Source: Cyanobacteria bacterium UBA11153
Lineage (GTDB): Bacteria; Cyanobacteriota; Cyanobacteriia; Cyanobacteriales; Coleofasciculaceae
DNA: 8,581 nucleotides
Direction: 5' to 3'
Assembly (NCBI GenBank): GCA_003511885.1
Contig: DOIX01000049.1
Span: 14,886 to 23,466 of the forward strand
Shown: in pieces, positions 1 to 6,438 of the stretch
Numbering within the stretch: the stretch's first letter is position 1
Layout of the letters: each line of letters starts with the position of its first letter
Notes under the pieces: generated by a model
Seen by the model: only the letters and a program-made list of their open reading frames with translations
Told to the model about the DNA's origin: nothing
The model's database searches: none
Made by a program: the position numbers and the translations under genes

Positions 1-2
1 TC

Positions 3-17
3 AACTGTCCACTGCTA
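3..17. repeat. Tail of heptamer tandem repeat (ACTGTCC family)
   Basis: The window opens inside a short repeat, with ACTGTCC at 4-10 and ACTGCTA at 11-17. The same heptamers recur at 127-147. Heptanucleotide tandem repeats of this kind are known from filamentous cyanobacterial spacers. The start of the array may lie outside the window. Confidence 0.6.
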
Positions 18-22
18 TAAAT

Positions 23-35
23 GCGTAGCAGCTTA
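23..35 (+). repeat. Dispersed repeat GCGTAGCAGCTTA, copy 1
   Basis: GCGTAGCAGCTTA occurs here and again, identically, at 7643-7655. An inverted copy with one mismatch lies at 7544-7556. All copies are intergenic. The GCGTAGC start also resembles the GGCGTAGCC hairpin repeat at 6253-6274, so this may be a degraded member of a dispersed cyanobacterial palindromic repeat family. Confidence 0.5.
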
Positions 36-76
36 ACGTCATGAAGAGAGCCGAGAAGCCTTGCTGAGTAAACGGT

Positions 77-127
77 TTATAGCGAGGGACTAGAGGCAAA
101 GGGCTAGGGGCTAGTCCCTTGCTATAA
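77..127. repeat. Inverted repeat with 17-bp stem and G-rich heptamer loop
   Basis: Bases 77-93 pair with 111-127 over 17 positions. All are Watson-Crick except one G-T pair (84/120), and the loop is 94-110. The segment 86-113 also reads as degenerate heptamers (GGGACTA, GAGGCAA, AGGGCTA, GGGGCTA). No T run follows on either side, so a rho-independent terminator is not favoured. A folded mobile or repeat element is more likely. Confidence 0.6.
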
Positions 128-147
128 CTGTCCACTGTCAACTGCTA
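127..147. repeat. Heptamer tandem repeat ACTGTCC / ACTGTCA / ACTGCTA
   Basis: Three consecutive seven-base units are visible at 127-133, 134-140 and 141-147. They match the units at 4-17, so the inverted repeat at 77-127 is bracketed by the same heptamer family. Confidence 0.6.
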
Positions 148-411
148 CCACTTGGCGATCGGTTTTTTCGGATTTATCAACCTATTTTATGTATTTTTTT
201 ATACTAGTACTTAGGTACAAGAGTTTTCTTGTTCCCGATACCCTTTTCCCCCATTCCCGATCGAAACCCGTAATTTCCACGAGGAATAATCTCTATAGCT
301 GTGTCACAATTTATGAAAGTGGATAAAAATATAGCATCTAATCTTTGAGATTTAACTCTGGTTATTAATTGCATTTTATCCAGTTTAGTTTTTATTAATT
401 CGGGGGTAAAA
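148..411. other. Non-coding leader region of the signalling cluster
   Basis: No credible gene is seen in these 264 bases. The region is AT-rich. It contains a C-rich stretch (about 230-262) whose segment 249-261 is the reverse complement of ATCGGGAATGGGG at 8475-8487, so it is an inverted fragment of the heptamer family found after petG. A 9-bp palindrome TGTGTCACA lies at 300-308. I found no convincing sigma-70 promoter pair, although the promoter of the cluster should lie here. GGGGG at 402-406, five bases before the ATG at 412, is a passable ribosome binding site. Confidence 0.5.
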
Positions 412-780
412 ATGTCTCAAATATTGGTAATTGAAGATGAAAAAAATATAAGAGAGAACATCTTAGAAATTTTGGAAAATGAGGGATTTGATGCCATCGC
501 TGCGGAAAATGGTTCGATCGGATTGCATTTGGCACAAGAAAAACTTCCCGATCTAATTTTGTGCGATATTCTGATGCCAGTTTTAGATGGCTATGGTGTT
601 CTAACTGCCTTGCGATCGCAATCTCAAACGGCAACAATTCCTTTTATGTTTCTTTCAGCAAAAACTGCCAAAATAGATTTGCTTCAGGGTATGAAATTGG
701 GAGCAAATGCTTATTTGACTAAGCCATTTACTTTAGATGAACTTCTGATTGCTATCGCAATTAATATGACAAAAAAATAG
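412..780 (+). CDS. Stand-alone receiver-domain response regulator (CheY-like)
   Basis: This 122-residue protein is a single receiver domain with no output domain. The visible receiver residues are the acidic pocket E8/D9, the phospho-accepting D52 in the sequence CDILMP, S82 at the switch position and K104 in LTKPF. The usual GADDY before the lysine reads GANAY, a small departure from its two paralogues in this window. It aligns without gaps to the receivers of the genes at 3063 and 4905; by hand count about 74 of 118 positions are identical to the former. The start has GGGGG five bases upstream. It is the first gene of a same-strand cluster, 67 bp before a histidine kinase. A role as phosphate shuttle or sink, or in protein-protein signalling, is inferred. 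Its partner kinase is not proven. Confidence 0.93.
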   Translation: MSQILVIEDEKNIRENILEILENEGFDAIAAENGSIGLHLAQEKLPDLILCDILMPVLDGYGVLTALRSQSQTATIPFMFLSAKTAKIDLLQGMKLGANAYLTKPFTLDELLIAIAINMTKK

Positions 781-847
781 AATTTTTCTTGGTTATTTCT
801 TGTTTATCGTCAAAAATTAACAAGGAGAATGCGACAAATAATTAGTT

Positions 848-3094
848 ATGATTGTGTCACAGGATCTTCTACCTATCAAGATAACCGATATGCCCGGACT
901 TACTGAAATTAATTTATTAGCAATACAAGCTAAAATACTTAACCAAGTTATGCAGTTTACGCGGGGGGTGATGGCACTAAATGAATGCCTAGAAAATACT
1001 TCTAATCATTTACTGGACGTTCTGCAAGTGAGTGACTGTATAATTTTTCAAGCATCAAACCATCACTTAACGATCGCGTCTTCAGATGGAGCGACAGGAG
1101 GGCATGTAGCTGGGGTATTGGGGGACTTCTACAAAGATAATCGAGAATGGCACGCTCAAGGGCAGCAATTAATGATACCTAACTCAAATCGAGAATTTAG
1201 CCCCACACTTCAGGATTGGGCTAGCGATCGCAGTTTAGGGACGATTTTGAGCGTACCCTTGTTATACCGCCAATCTTGTTATGGTTCGATTAGTTTGGTA
1301 GTGAGAGGAAATGAAAGGGAATGGCAACCCCAAGAGATTACCTTCGTACAAGGGATCGCAGATTATTGGGCGATGACTCTTTACCACACCCAACTGGAGG
1401 AGAAATATCAAATAGAAATTGAAAAGCGGCACAATTTACTGGAATCATTACAAGGAGCTGAAGCGAGAAATAGTGCCCTTTTAAAGATCGTACCCGATGC
1501 CATACTTCAGGTAACGCGAGATGGCATTTGTTTAGACTGGAAAGCAGGCAAAACCGATACTCTCCCCCTCCTCACTAGCGAGATTATTGGCAAACATTTA
1601 CATCAAGTTTTACCAACTGAAATAGCAGGGATGATTTGGGAAAAGGTAGAACTTGCTATGGAAACGCAGCAAATTGAAATTGTCGAATATCAATTGTGGT
1701 TAAATGGCAAAGTCCGTAACCTGGAAATTCGCATTGTTGAAAGTGGAGCAGAAGAAGTAGCCGCAATTGTACAAGATGTTACGGATCGCGTTCAAGCACT
1801 ACTCACCCTCGAACAAGTCAACGAAGTTTTAGAGACACGAGTAGAACAACGTACAGCCGCATTAAGAAAAATTAACCAAACCCTCCAAGCAGAAATTATT
1901 GAACGCCAGAGAGTAGAAGATAAACTCCGCACCAGTGAAGAACAATTTCGCCAGCTTACCGAAAATATCCGCGAGGTTTTCTTTTTAAGCACCCCCGATT
2001 TAAACCAAATCCTCTATATTAGTCCCGCCTACGAAGAAGTATGGGGGCGTTGCCGAGAGAGTCTATACGAAGATCCTCAAACCTGGATCGAATCAATACA
2101 CCCAGAAGATTGCGATCGCATGGCTGCTGCTGTAGCCCAAAAATTCCCAGGGGAACCAAATTGGCAAGCCGAATATCGAATTATTCGTCCTGATGGGGAG
2201 GAACGTTGGGTATGGGTACGTGCTTTTCGTGTCTTGAATGAGGCAGGTGCAGTCACGAGAATTGCCGGGATTGCTGAGGATATCACAGAACGGAAACAAG
2301 CGCAAGCAAATATTCTCAATGCTCTAGCCAAAGAAAAAGAACTCAGCGAGTTGAAATCTCGCTTTATTACCACCACATCCCACGAGTTTCGTACCCCCCT
2401 CACTACCATTCAATCCTCAGCCGAGCTACTGGAATATTATGGAGAACAATGGTCTGTAGAGAGAAAAATCACCCACCTCCATCGGATCAAAGGATCGGTA
2501 ATCTACATGACAAAATTATTAAATGATGTCTTGGCGATCGGGAAGGCAGAAGCGGGAAAACTGAAGTTAAGCCCAGAAGCACTGGACTTAAAAAATTTCT
2601 GTCGTACTTTAGTGGAGGATATACAGCTCCAAAATCGCAACCAACATCAGATAGTGTTTTCCACAAGGAGTGAGGAAAAGTCAAAAGTCAACATTCCCTT
2701 CCTTCGCCAGCCGCAAATGGATAAACAACTGTTGCGGGAAATTTTGAATAACTTGTTAAGCAATGCGATTAAATATTCCCCAGAGGAAAGCACTATTAAT
2801 TTGAACTTGAGCTATGATAATGAGAACGCAATCTTTCAAATTAGCGATCGCGGAATTGGTATTCCACTTCCAGATCGGGAAAGGTTGTTTGAAACCTTCC
2901 ACCGTGCCACTAACGTGGGGACAATTCCTGGAACAGGTTTAGGACTCACCATAGTCAAAAAATGCGTCGATATCCACCAAGGTCAAATTAGTGTAGAAAG
3001 CGAAGTCGGGGTAGGCACTACATTTACTGTTACGCTGCCAATGTACAACTCACTATCTACAGATGAACATGACGAAGAAAATCCTAGTAATTGA
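848..3094 (+). CDS. Soluble GAF-PAS-PAS sensor histidine kinase
   Basis: The 748-residue protein is a cytoplasmic sensor kinase with no membrane segment. Domain order is GAF (about 25-180), PAS (about 205-315), coiled coil (about 316-365), PAS with PAC (about 366-485, ending AEDITERKQ), HisKA (about 500-570) and HATPase (about 625-732). The H-box SHEFRTPL has H512 followed by E513. The N-box ends LLSNAIKYS with N639, the G1 box is DRGIGIP (from D667) and the G2 box is GTGLGL (695-700), so kinase activity is expected. The GAF cysteines (C64, C144) are not in a bilin-attachment context, so the ligand is unknown. An in-frame TAA at 839-841 and the absence of a start codon between it and the ATG fix the start at 848. 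AAGGAG (822-827) is 20 bases away, unusually far. The last 32 bases overlap the next gene. It is the likely phosphodonor for the neighbouring receivers (inference). Confidence 0.93.
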   Translation: MIVSQDLLPIKITDMPGLTEINLLAIQAKILNQVMQFTRGVMALNECLENTSNHLLDVLQVSDCIIFQASNHHLTIASSDGATGGHVAGVLGDFYKDNREWHAQGQQLMIPNSNREFSPTLQDWASDRSLGTILSVPLLYRQSCYGSISLVVRGNEREWQPQEITFVQGIADYWAMTLYHTQLEEKYQIEIEKRHNLLESLQGAEARNSALLKIVPDAILQVTRDGICLDWKAGKTDTLPLLTSEIIGKHLHQVLPTEIAGMIWEKVELAMETQQIEIVEYQLWLNGKVRNLEIRIVESGAEEVAAIVQDVTDRVQALLTLEQVNEVLETRVEQRTAALRKINQTLQAEIIERQRVEDKLRTSEEQFRQLTENIREVFFLSTPDLNQILYISPAYEEVWGRCRESLYEDPQTWIESIHPEDCDRMAAAVAQKFPGEPNWQAEYRIIRPDGEERWVWVRAFRVLNEAGAVTRIAGIAEDITERKQAQANILNALAKEKELSELKSRFITTTSHEFRTPLTTIQSSAELLEYYGEQWSVERKITHLHRIKGSVIYMTKLLNDVLAIGKAEAGKLKLSPEALDLKNFCRTLVEDIQLQNRNQHQIVFSTRSEEKSKVNIPFLRQPQMDKQLLREILNNLLSNAIKYSPEESTINLNLSYDNENAIFQISDRGIGIPLPDRERLFETFHRATNVGTIPGTGLGLTIVKKCVDIHQGQISVESEVGVGTTFTVTLPMYNSLSTDEHDEENPSN

Positions 3095-4802
3095 AGATGA
3101 AGATCAGGTTAGGGAAAATATTTTAGAACTGCTAGAGGCTGAAGGTTTACTCCCAATTGGCGCAGAGAATGGTGCCACTGGTATTGATTTAGCCAAAGCC
3201 AATCGCCCCGATCTAATTTTATGTGATGTGATGATGCCGGGAGGCGACGGTTATGGAGTATTGAGCCAACTACGTCAAGACTCAGCATTAGCAGGAATTC
3301 CCTTTATTTTTTTAACTGCTAAAGCCGCCAAAGCTGACTTTCGTCAGGGGATGGAATTGGGTGCAGATGATTATCTCACTAAACCATTTACTCGATCTGA
3401 ACTCCTCAGCGCGATCGCAACTCGTCTGAAAAAACGTGCAATTGTCCAAGAATCATATCATAGCGAACTCAAGCAAGCCAAACAACAACTCAACTACTGG
3501 ATGCACCATGATAGTCTGACTGGACTACCAAATCGACTGTCATTAAGAGAAAAGTTTAAACAGATTAAACCCACTAACAGTAAAGATAAAAAAATCATCG
3601 CCATCCTCTGCATAGGGTTGGATCGATTTTCCCAAATTAATGATAACTTAGGACATGCCTTTGGTGACTTATTGCTTAAAGCAGTTGCCGAAAGGATAAT
3701 TACATCTGTGACGAATTTCTACAGTATTATTCGCTGCAATGCCGATCGATTTATCCTGATACTAGACAATATAGAACATAAAAAAGACGCGATCGCGGTT
3801 TGTGAAAAGCTTGTTCATAGTTTCTCCCAAGCCTTTACCTTAAAAAATCAAGAAATCTTTACCACAGCCAGTATTGGAGTTGCTATTTATCCTCGCGATG
3901 GATCCAATATAGATCAGCTACTGGATCGCGCTAATAAAGCATTATTTCAATCCCAGCAACAAGGGGGAAATCAATATCAATTTTACTCCGCTGTCTTAAG
4001 TATTGGGGCGTCAGATCGTGTTGCATTACAGACCAGTCTACACTATGCTTTAGAACGGAAAGAACTTCATCTATATTATCAACCCAAAGTCAATCTGGCT
4101 ACGGGACAAGTTATGGGAGCAGAAGCCCTCTTACGTTGGCATCATCCAGAAAGGGGCATCATTGGACCCACTAGGTTTATTCCCATTGCTGAAGAAACCG
4201 GACTAATTGTACCAATTGGAGAATGGGTATTACAAAATGCTTGCCAACAAATTAAAAAATTACACGACATTGGTTTTCCTTATTTACGCCTAGCCGTAAA
4301 TCTATCAGGTCGTCAATTCACTCAAATAGACTTTCGCCAAAAGTTAGTCAAAATCTTGACTGCTACGAATCTGCACCCTCAATATTTAGAGTTAGAACTA
4401 ACAGAAAATATTCTAGTAGAAAATACGGAAATAGCAATTCGTCGCTTAAATGCTTTGAAAGCCTTGGGATTAACAATTGCTATTGATGATTTTGGAACTG
4501 GATATTCTTCCCTCAGCTATTTGCAGCAATTTCCCTTCGATGTTTTGAAAATTGACCAGTGTTTTATTCGGAATATCTCAGAAAATTCACCCAACGCTGC
4601 TATTACCAAAGCCATTATTGAAATGGCAAATAATTTGAACCTAAAAGTTATTGCTGAAGGTATAGAAACTAAGGAGGAACTTGATTTTGTTTGCCAATAT
4701 CATTGTGACATTATGCAAGGCTATATATTTAGCCCACCTTTATCAGCCAAAGAATTTAAGGAATTACTCATCAGTGGTAAGTCTTTAAGTTGCGTCCATT
4801 GA
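3063..4802 (+). CDS. REC-GGDEF-EAL response regulator, probable c-di-GMP phosphodiesterase with degenerate GGDEF
   Basis: The 579-residue protein has a receiver (about 7-125; E11/D12, phospho-acceptor D55, T85, K107), a GGDEF domain (about 150-310) and an EAL domain (about 320-570). The GGDEF domain keeps its opening HDSLTGLPNR and D187 of DRFSQIND, but the signature itself reads NADRF (226-230) and no RxxD inhibitory site is seen. Diguanylate cyclase activity is therefore unlikely. The EAL domain looks complete: E354 of EALLRW, N413 of VNLSGRQF, E448 of LELTE, D475/D476 of IDDFGTGYSSL, K496 of LKID, E532 and E535 of AEGIET, and Q552 of QGYIFSPP. Hydrolysis of c-di-GMP under receiver control is the inferred role, perhaps with the GGDEF remnant sensing GTP. 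The gene overlaps the kinase gene by 32 nt, suggesting translational coupling. The ATG at 3069 is an alternative start that fits the paralogues slightly better, and neither start has a clear ribosome binding site. Confidence 0.92.
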   Translation: MNMTKKILVIEDEDQVRENILELLEAEGLLPIGAENGATGIDLAKANRPDLILCDVMMPGGDGYGVLSQLRQDSALAGIPFIFLTAKAAKADFRQGMELGADDYLTKPFTRSELLSAIATRLKKRAIVQESYHSELKQAKQQLNYWMHHDSLTGLPNRLSLREKFKQIKPTNSKDKKIIAILCIGLDRFSQINDNLGHAFGDLLLKAVAERIITSVTNFYSIIRCNADRFILILDNIEHKKDAIAVCEKLVHSFSQAFTLKNQEIFTTASIGVAIYPRDGSNIDQLLDRANKALFQSQQQGGNQYQFYSAVLSIGASDRVALQTSLHYALERKELHLYYQPKVNLATGQVMGAEALLRWHHPERGIIGPTRFIPIAEETGLIVPIGEWVLQNACQQIKKLHDIGFPYLRLAVNLSGRQFTQIDFRQKLVKILTATNLHPQYLELELTENILVENTEIAIRRLNALKALGLTIAIDDFGTGYSSLSYLQQFPFDVLKIDQCFIRNISENSPNAAITKAIIEMANNLNLKVIAEGIETKEELDFVCQYHCDIMQGYIFSPPLSAKEFKELLISGKSLSCVH

Positions 4803-4904
4803 AAAAAACTGCACTAATCAAAACTACCCAAACAAGTAATTATCAGTTACCCCCTTCCTAAACAAACAAAAAACAGCCAAAACCCAACAAATAACAACAA
4901 AACA
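4803..4904 (+). promoter_or_regulatory. G-poor, A/C-rich leader lacking a Shine-Dalgarno sequence
   Basis: The 102-bp gap before the REC-kinase gene is strikingly poor in G: only three occur between 4820 and 4904. Its last 45 bases are almost wholly A and C, in AAC/CAA-like runs ending directly at the ATG. No GGAG-like element is present, so initiation probably uses an unstructured leader. A weak promoter-like pair (TTGCGT 4790-4795, 17 bp, ACTAAT 4813-4818) could give separate transcription, but this is speculative. Confidence 0.4.
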
Positions 4905-6011
4905 ATGAAAAAAATATTAGTGATTGAAGACGAACAAGCAGTACGAGAAAATCTAATGGATTTGCTTGATGCTGAAAATTTTACCGTAGTTGCTGCTGAT
5001 AATGGCTGCGCCGGAGTAGATTTGGCTCAAGAACATTTACCAGATCTGATTATTTGTGATGTGATGATGCCAAAACTTGACGGTTTTGGTGTTTTAACTG
5101 AATTAAGGAAAAAACCATCCACAGCTACAATTCCTTTTGTATTTCTGAGCGCAAGGGCAGATAAAAATGACTGGCGGCACGGAATGGAATTGGGAGCAGA
5201 TGATTACGTCACCAAGCCCTTTACCGCAGAAGAATTACTAAAAGCAATTTCCGCTCGATTTGAAAAAAAAGCCACAATCGAGCGACAACAAGCAAAAAAA
5301 ATGGATTGGCTGCGCAATAGTATTACCAAATCCATGCCCCACGCCATGCGATCCCCACTAACTCATATTCTCGGTTTTTCCCAATTCATTGTAGAGGAAG
5401 TGGATACGCTGGAACGGCAAGATATTAAAGAAATGGCAGGAAAAATAAGTACCTCTGCCGAACGGCTCCATAAACTAATTCAAAACTTTTTACTCTATGC
5501 CGAACTTGAACTGATTGCCACGGATCCAGAGCGAATTAAAACATTACGCAACAGTCATGTAAAATCGGCTGCTCCCGCTATCGAAACGATTGTTTGGGAT
5601 TGGGCAAAAAGGTTGGATAGAGGAGGAGATATAGAGATAGATTTGCAAGATTCCACAATTCAGATTGCCAAAATTAAACTGGAAAAAATTGTGGCTGAAC
5701 TAATCGATAATGCCTTTAAATACTCGTCTCCAGGTACTCCAGTACATGTTTCCAGTACTATTATCGATCGAGGAAATCCGGCAAAACCCTTCTACGCTTT
5801 ATCTGTTACCGACAAAGGATGTGGCATGATTTCCAGTCAGATTGCCCAACTGGAAGCCAATCAGGAATTTGAGAATAAACTCTACGAACAAACTGGTTCC
5901 GGATTGGGACTAATTATTAGCAAACGCCTTGCCCAACTCCTGGGTGGGGAATTAACCATTGAGAGTATACCCAATCTGGGCACAACCGTTCGGGTGGTTT
6001 TGCCCATTTGA
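4905..6011 (+). CDS. REC-histidine kinase fusion with altered H-box
   Basis: The 368-residue protein joins an N-terminal receiver (about 3-120; E8/D9, phospho-acceptor D52 in CDVMMP, S82, K104) to a HisKA dimerisation segment (about 135-200) and a HATPase domain (about 250-368). The ATPase boxes look intact: N269 in ELIDNAFKYS, G1 DKGCGM (303-308) and G2 GSGLGL (331-336). The H-box reads PHAMRSPL. H146 is present, but the usual glutamate or aspartate after it is alanine. In HisKA kinases that acidic residue helps activate the histidine, so autophosphorylation may be weak or different. No sensor or membrane segment exists, so the receiver is the likely input, phosphorylated by another kinase such as the one at 848 (inference). 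The start follows a G-poor leader without a ribosome binding site. It is the last gene of the cluster, and a hairpin spans its stop. Confidence 0.92.
   Translation: MKKILVIEDEQAVRENLMDLLDAENFTVVAADNGCAGVDLAQEHLPDLIICDVMMPKLDGFGVLTELRKKPSTATIPFVFLSARADKNDWRHGMELGADDYVTKPFTAEELLKAISARFEKKATIERQQAKKMDWLRNSITKSMPHAMRSPLTHILGFSQFIVEEVDTLERQDIKEMAGKISTSAERLHKLIQNFLLYAELELIATDPERIKTLRNSHVKSAAPAIETIVWDWAKRLDRGGDIEIDLQDSTIQIAKIKLEKIVAELIDNAFKYSSPGTPVHVSSTIIDRGNPAKPFYALSVTDKGCGMISSQIAQLEANQEFENKLYEQTGSGLGLIISKRLAQLLGGELTIESIPNLGTTVRVVLPI
5977..6006 (+). terminator. Hairpin over the 3' end of the REC-kinase gene, possible terminator
   Basis: TGGGCA (5977-5982) pairs with TGCCCA (6001-6006), and inside it AACC (5984-5987) pairs with GGTT (5996-5999), with one mismatch (5983/6000) and an eight-base loop. 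Only TTT follows (6007-6009), which is also the edge of the stop codon. The position suits an end-of-cluster signal, but the weak U tract keeps this uncertain. Confidence 0.4.
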
Positions 6012-6252
6012 GAGAATGGAGAGTGGGGAGTGAATTAGCAGAGGATCGGGTGGGGAGTAGAGGTTGGAGGATAAGGAAGAAATGCTTTTCTCCCCCCTCT
6101 CCTTGACCTGAGTTCGACGAAAGAGCCGAAGCTGAAAGCCAGTAAACCAAAGCTTTACAGCATTCTAAAATCAAATCTATTAGGCAAGAAATCGATATTA
6201 CGATCCCAATGCGTGGTAACTATCATGAAAAAAGTCAAGGGAAAACACCGTT

Positions 6253-6274
6253 GGCGTAGCCTGCGCGAAGCGCA
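6253..6274. repeat. Double mini-hairpin repeat GGCGTAGCC-TGCGCGAAGCGCA
   Basis: Two small hairpins stand side by side: GGC-GTA-GCC (6253-6261) and TGCGC-GAA-GCGCA (6262-6274). This compact palindromic unit is of a kind I recognise as dispersed in cyanobacterial spacers. It sits directly before the heptamer array. Confidence 0.6.
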
Positions 6275-6276
6275 TA

Positions 6277-6318
6277 CACCGAACACCGAACACCGAACAC
6301 CGAACACCGAACTCCGAA
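6277..6318. repeat. CACCGAA heptamer tandem array (five perfect units plus one variant)
   Basis: Five perfect CACCGAA units run from 6277 to 6311, followed by CTCCGAA (6312-6318) and a decayed CTCAGGT. The exact seven-base period and lack of spacers mark it as a short tandem repeat. Such arrays can change copy number by slippage. Confidence 0.9.
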
Positions 6319-6372
6319 CTCAGGTCCTTGCACCCCTCCTTCCCTGCTTCCCCACCCCCTTGCCCTTCAATA

Positions 6373-6402
6373 TTGAACTTCTACTGTTTCCCAAGCTACT
6401 CT
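6373..6402 (+). promoter_or_regulatory. Possible yebC promoter
   Basis: TTGAAC (6373-6378) and TACTCT (6397-6402) are separated by 18 bp and would start a transcript roughly 30 bases before the yebC ATG. The -10 match is poor. This is pattern matching only. Confidence 0.25.
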
Positions 6403-6438
6403 AAGAAACGGGATTTAGAGAGCTTCAGTTTTGCAATT

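Larger units (their letters stand above)
6012..6438. other. Repeat-rich intergenic spacer between the signalling cluster and yebC
   Basis: No gene is supported here. The spacer starts with a G-rich repeat (6014-6029) that matches 15 of 16 bases at 8494-8509. It continues with a degraded stretch around 6115-6162 weakly resembling 36-81, a double mini-hairpin repeat (6253-6274), a CACCGAA heptamer array (6277-6318) and a C-rich tract (about 6326-6366). A possible yebC promoter follows at 6373-6402. The open frame 6213-6404 is made of these repeats and is not taken as a gene. Confidence 0.6.

Noticed and set aside
300..308. CRP/cAMP-receptor site
   Set aside because: The half-sites TGTG and CACA are one base apart, whereas CRP-type sites need a spacing of about eight bases.
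920..1387. Bilin-binding (phytochrome-like) GAF domain in the kinase
   Set aside because: No cysteine lies in a CH or DXCF-type attachment motif. C64 and C144 are in ordinary GAF strands.
2077..2409. Minus-strand frame of 110 codons inside the histidine kinase gene
   Set aside because: It lies opposite well-conserved PAS and HisKA coding sequence and shows no independent features.
764..3083. Shared NMTKK at the end of the first receiver and the start of the EAL regulator as a recombination scar
   Set aside because: In the receiver alignment the first NMTKK lines up with TRLKK-type C-terminal residues of its paralogues, so chance similarity of lysine-rich tails explains it.
6277..6318. Possible CRISPR array
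   Set aside because: Units are seven bases with no spacers, and no cas genes are present. It is a simple tandem repeat.
6213..6404. Open frame of 63 codons in the spacer
   Set aside because: Most of it translates the mini-hairpin, CACCGAA heptamers and C-rich tract. Low-complexity product and no family resemblance.
6328..6438. Upstream extension of yebC to an ATG at 6328
   Set aside because: The added 37 residues come from a C-rich repeat tract, and the family begins at the conserved MAGHSKW encoded at 6439.
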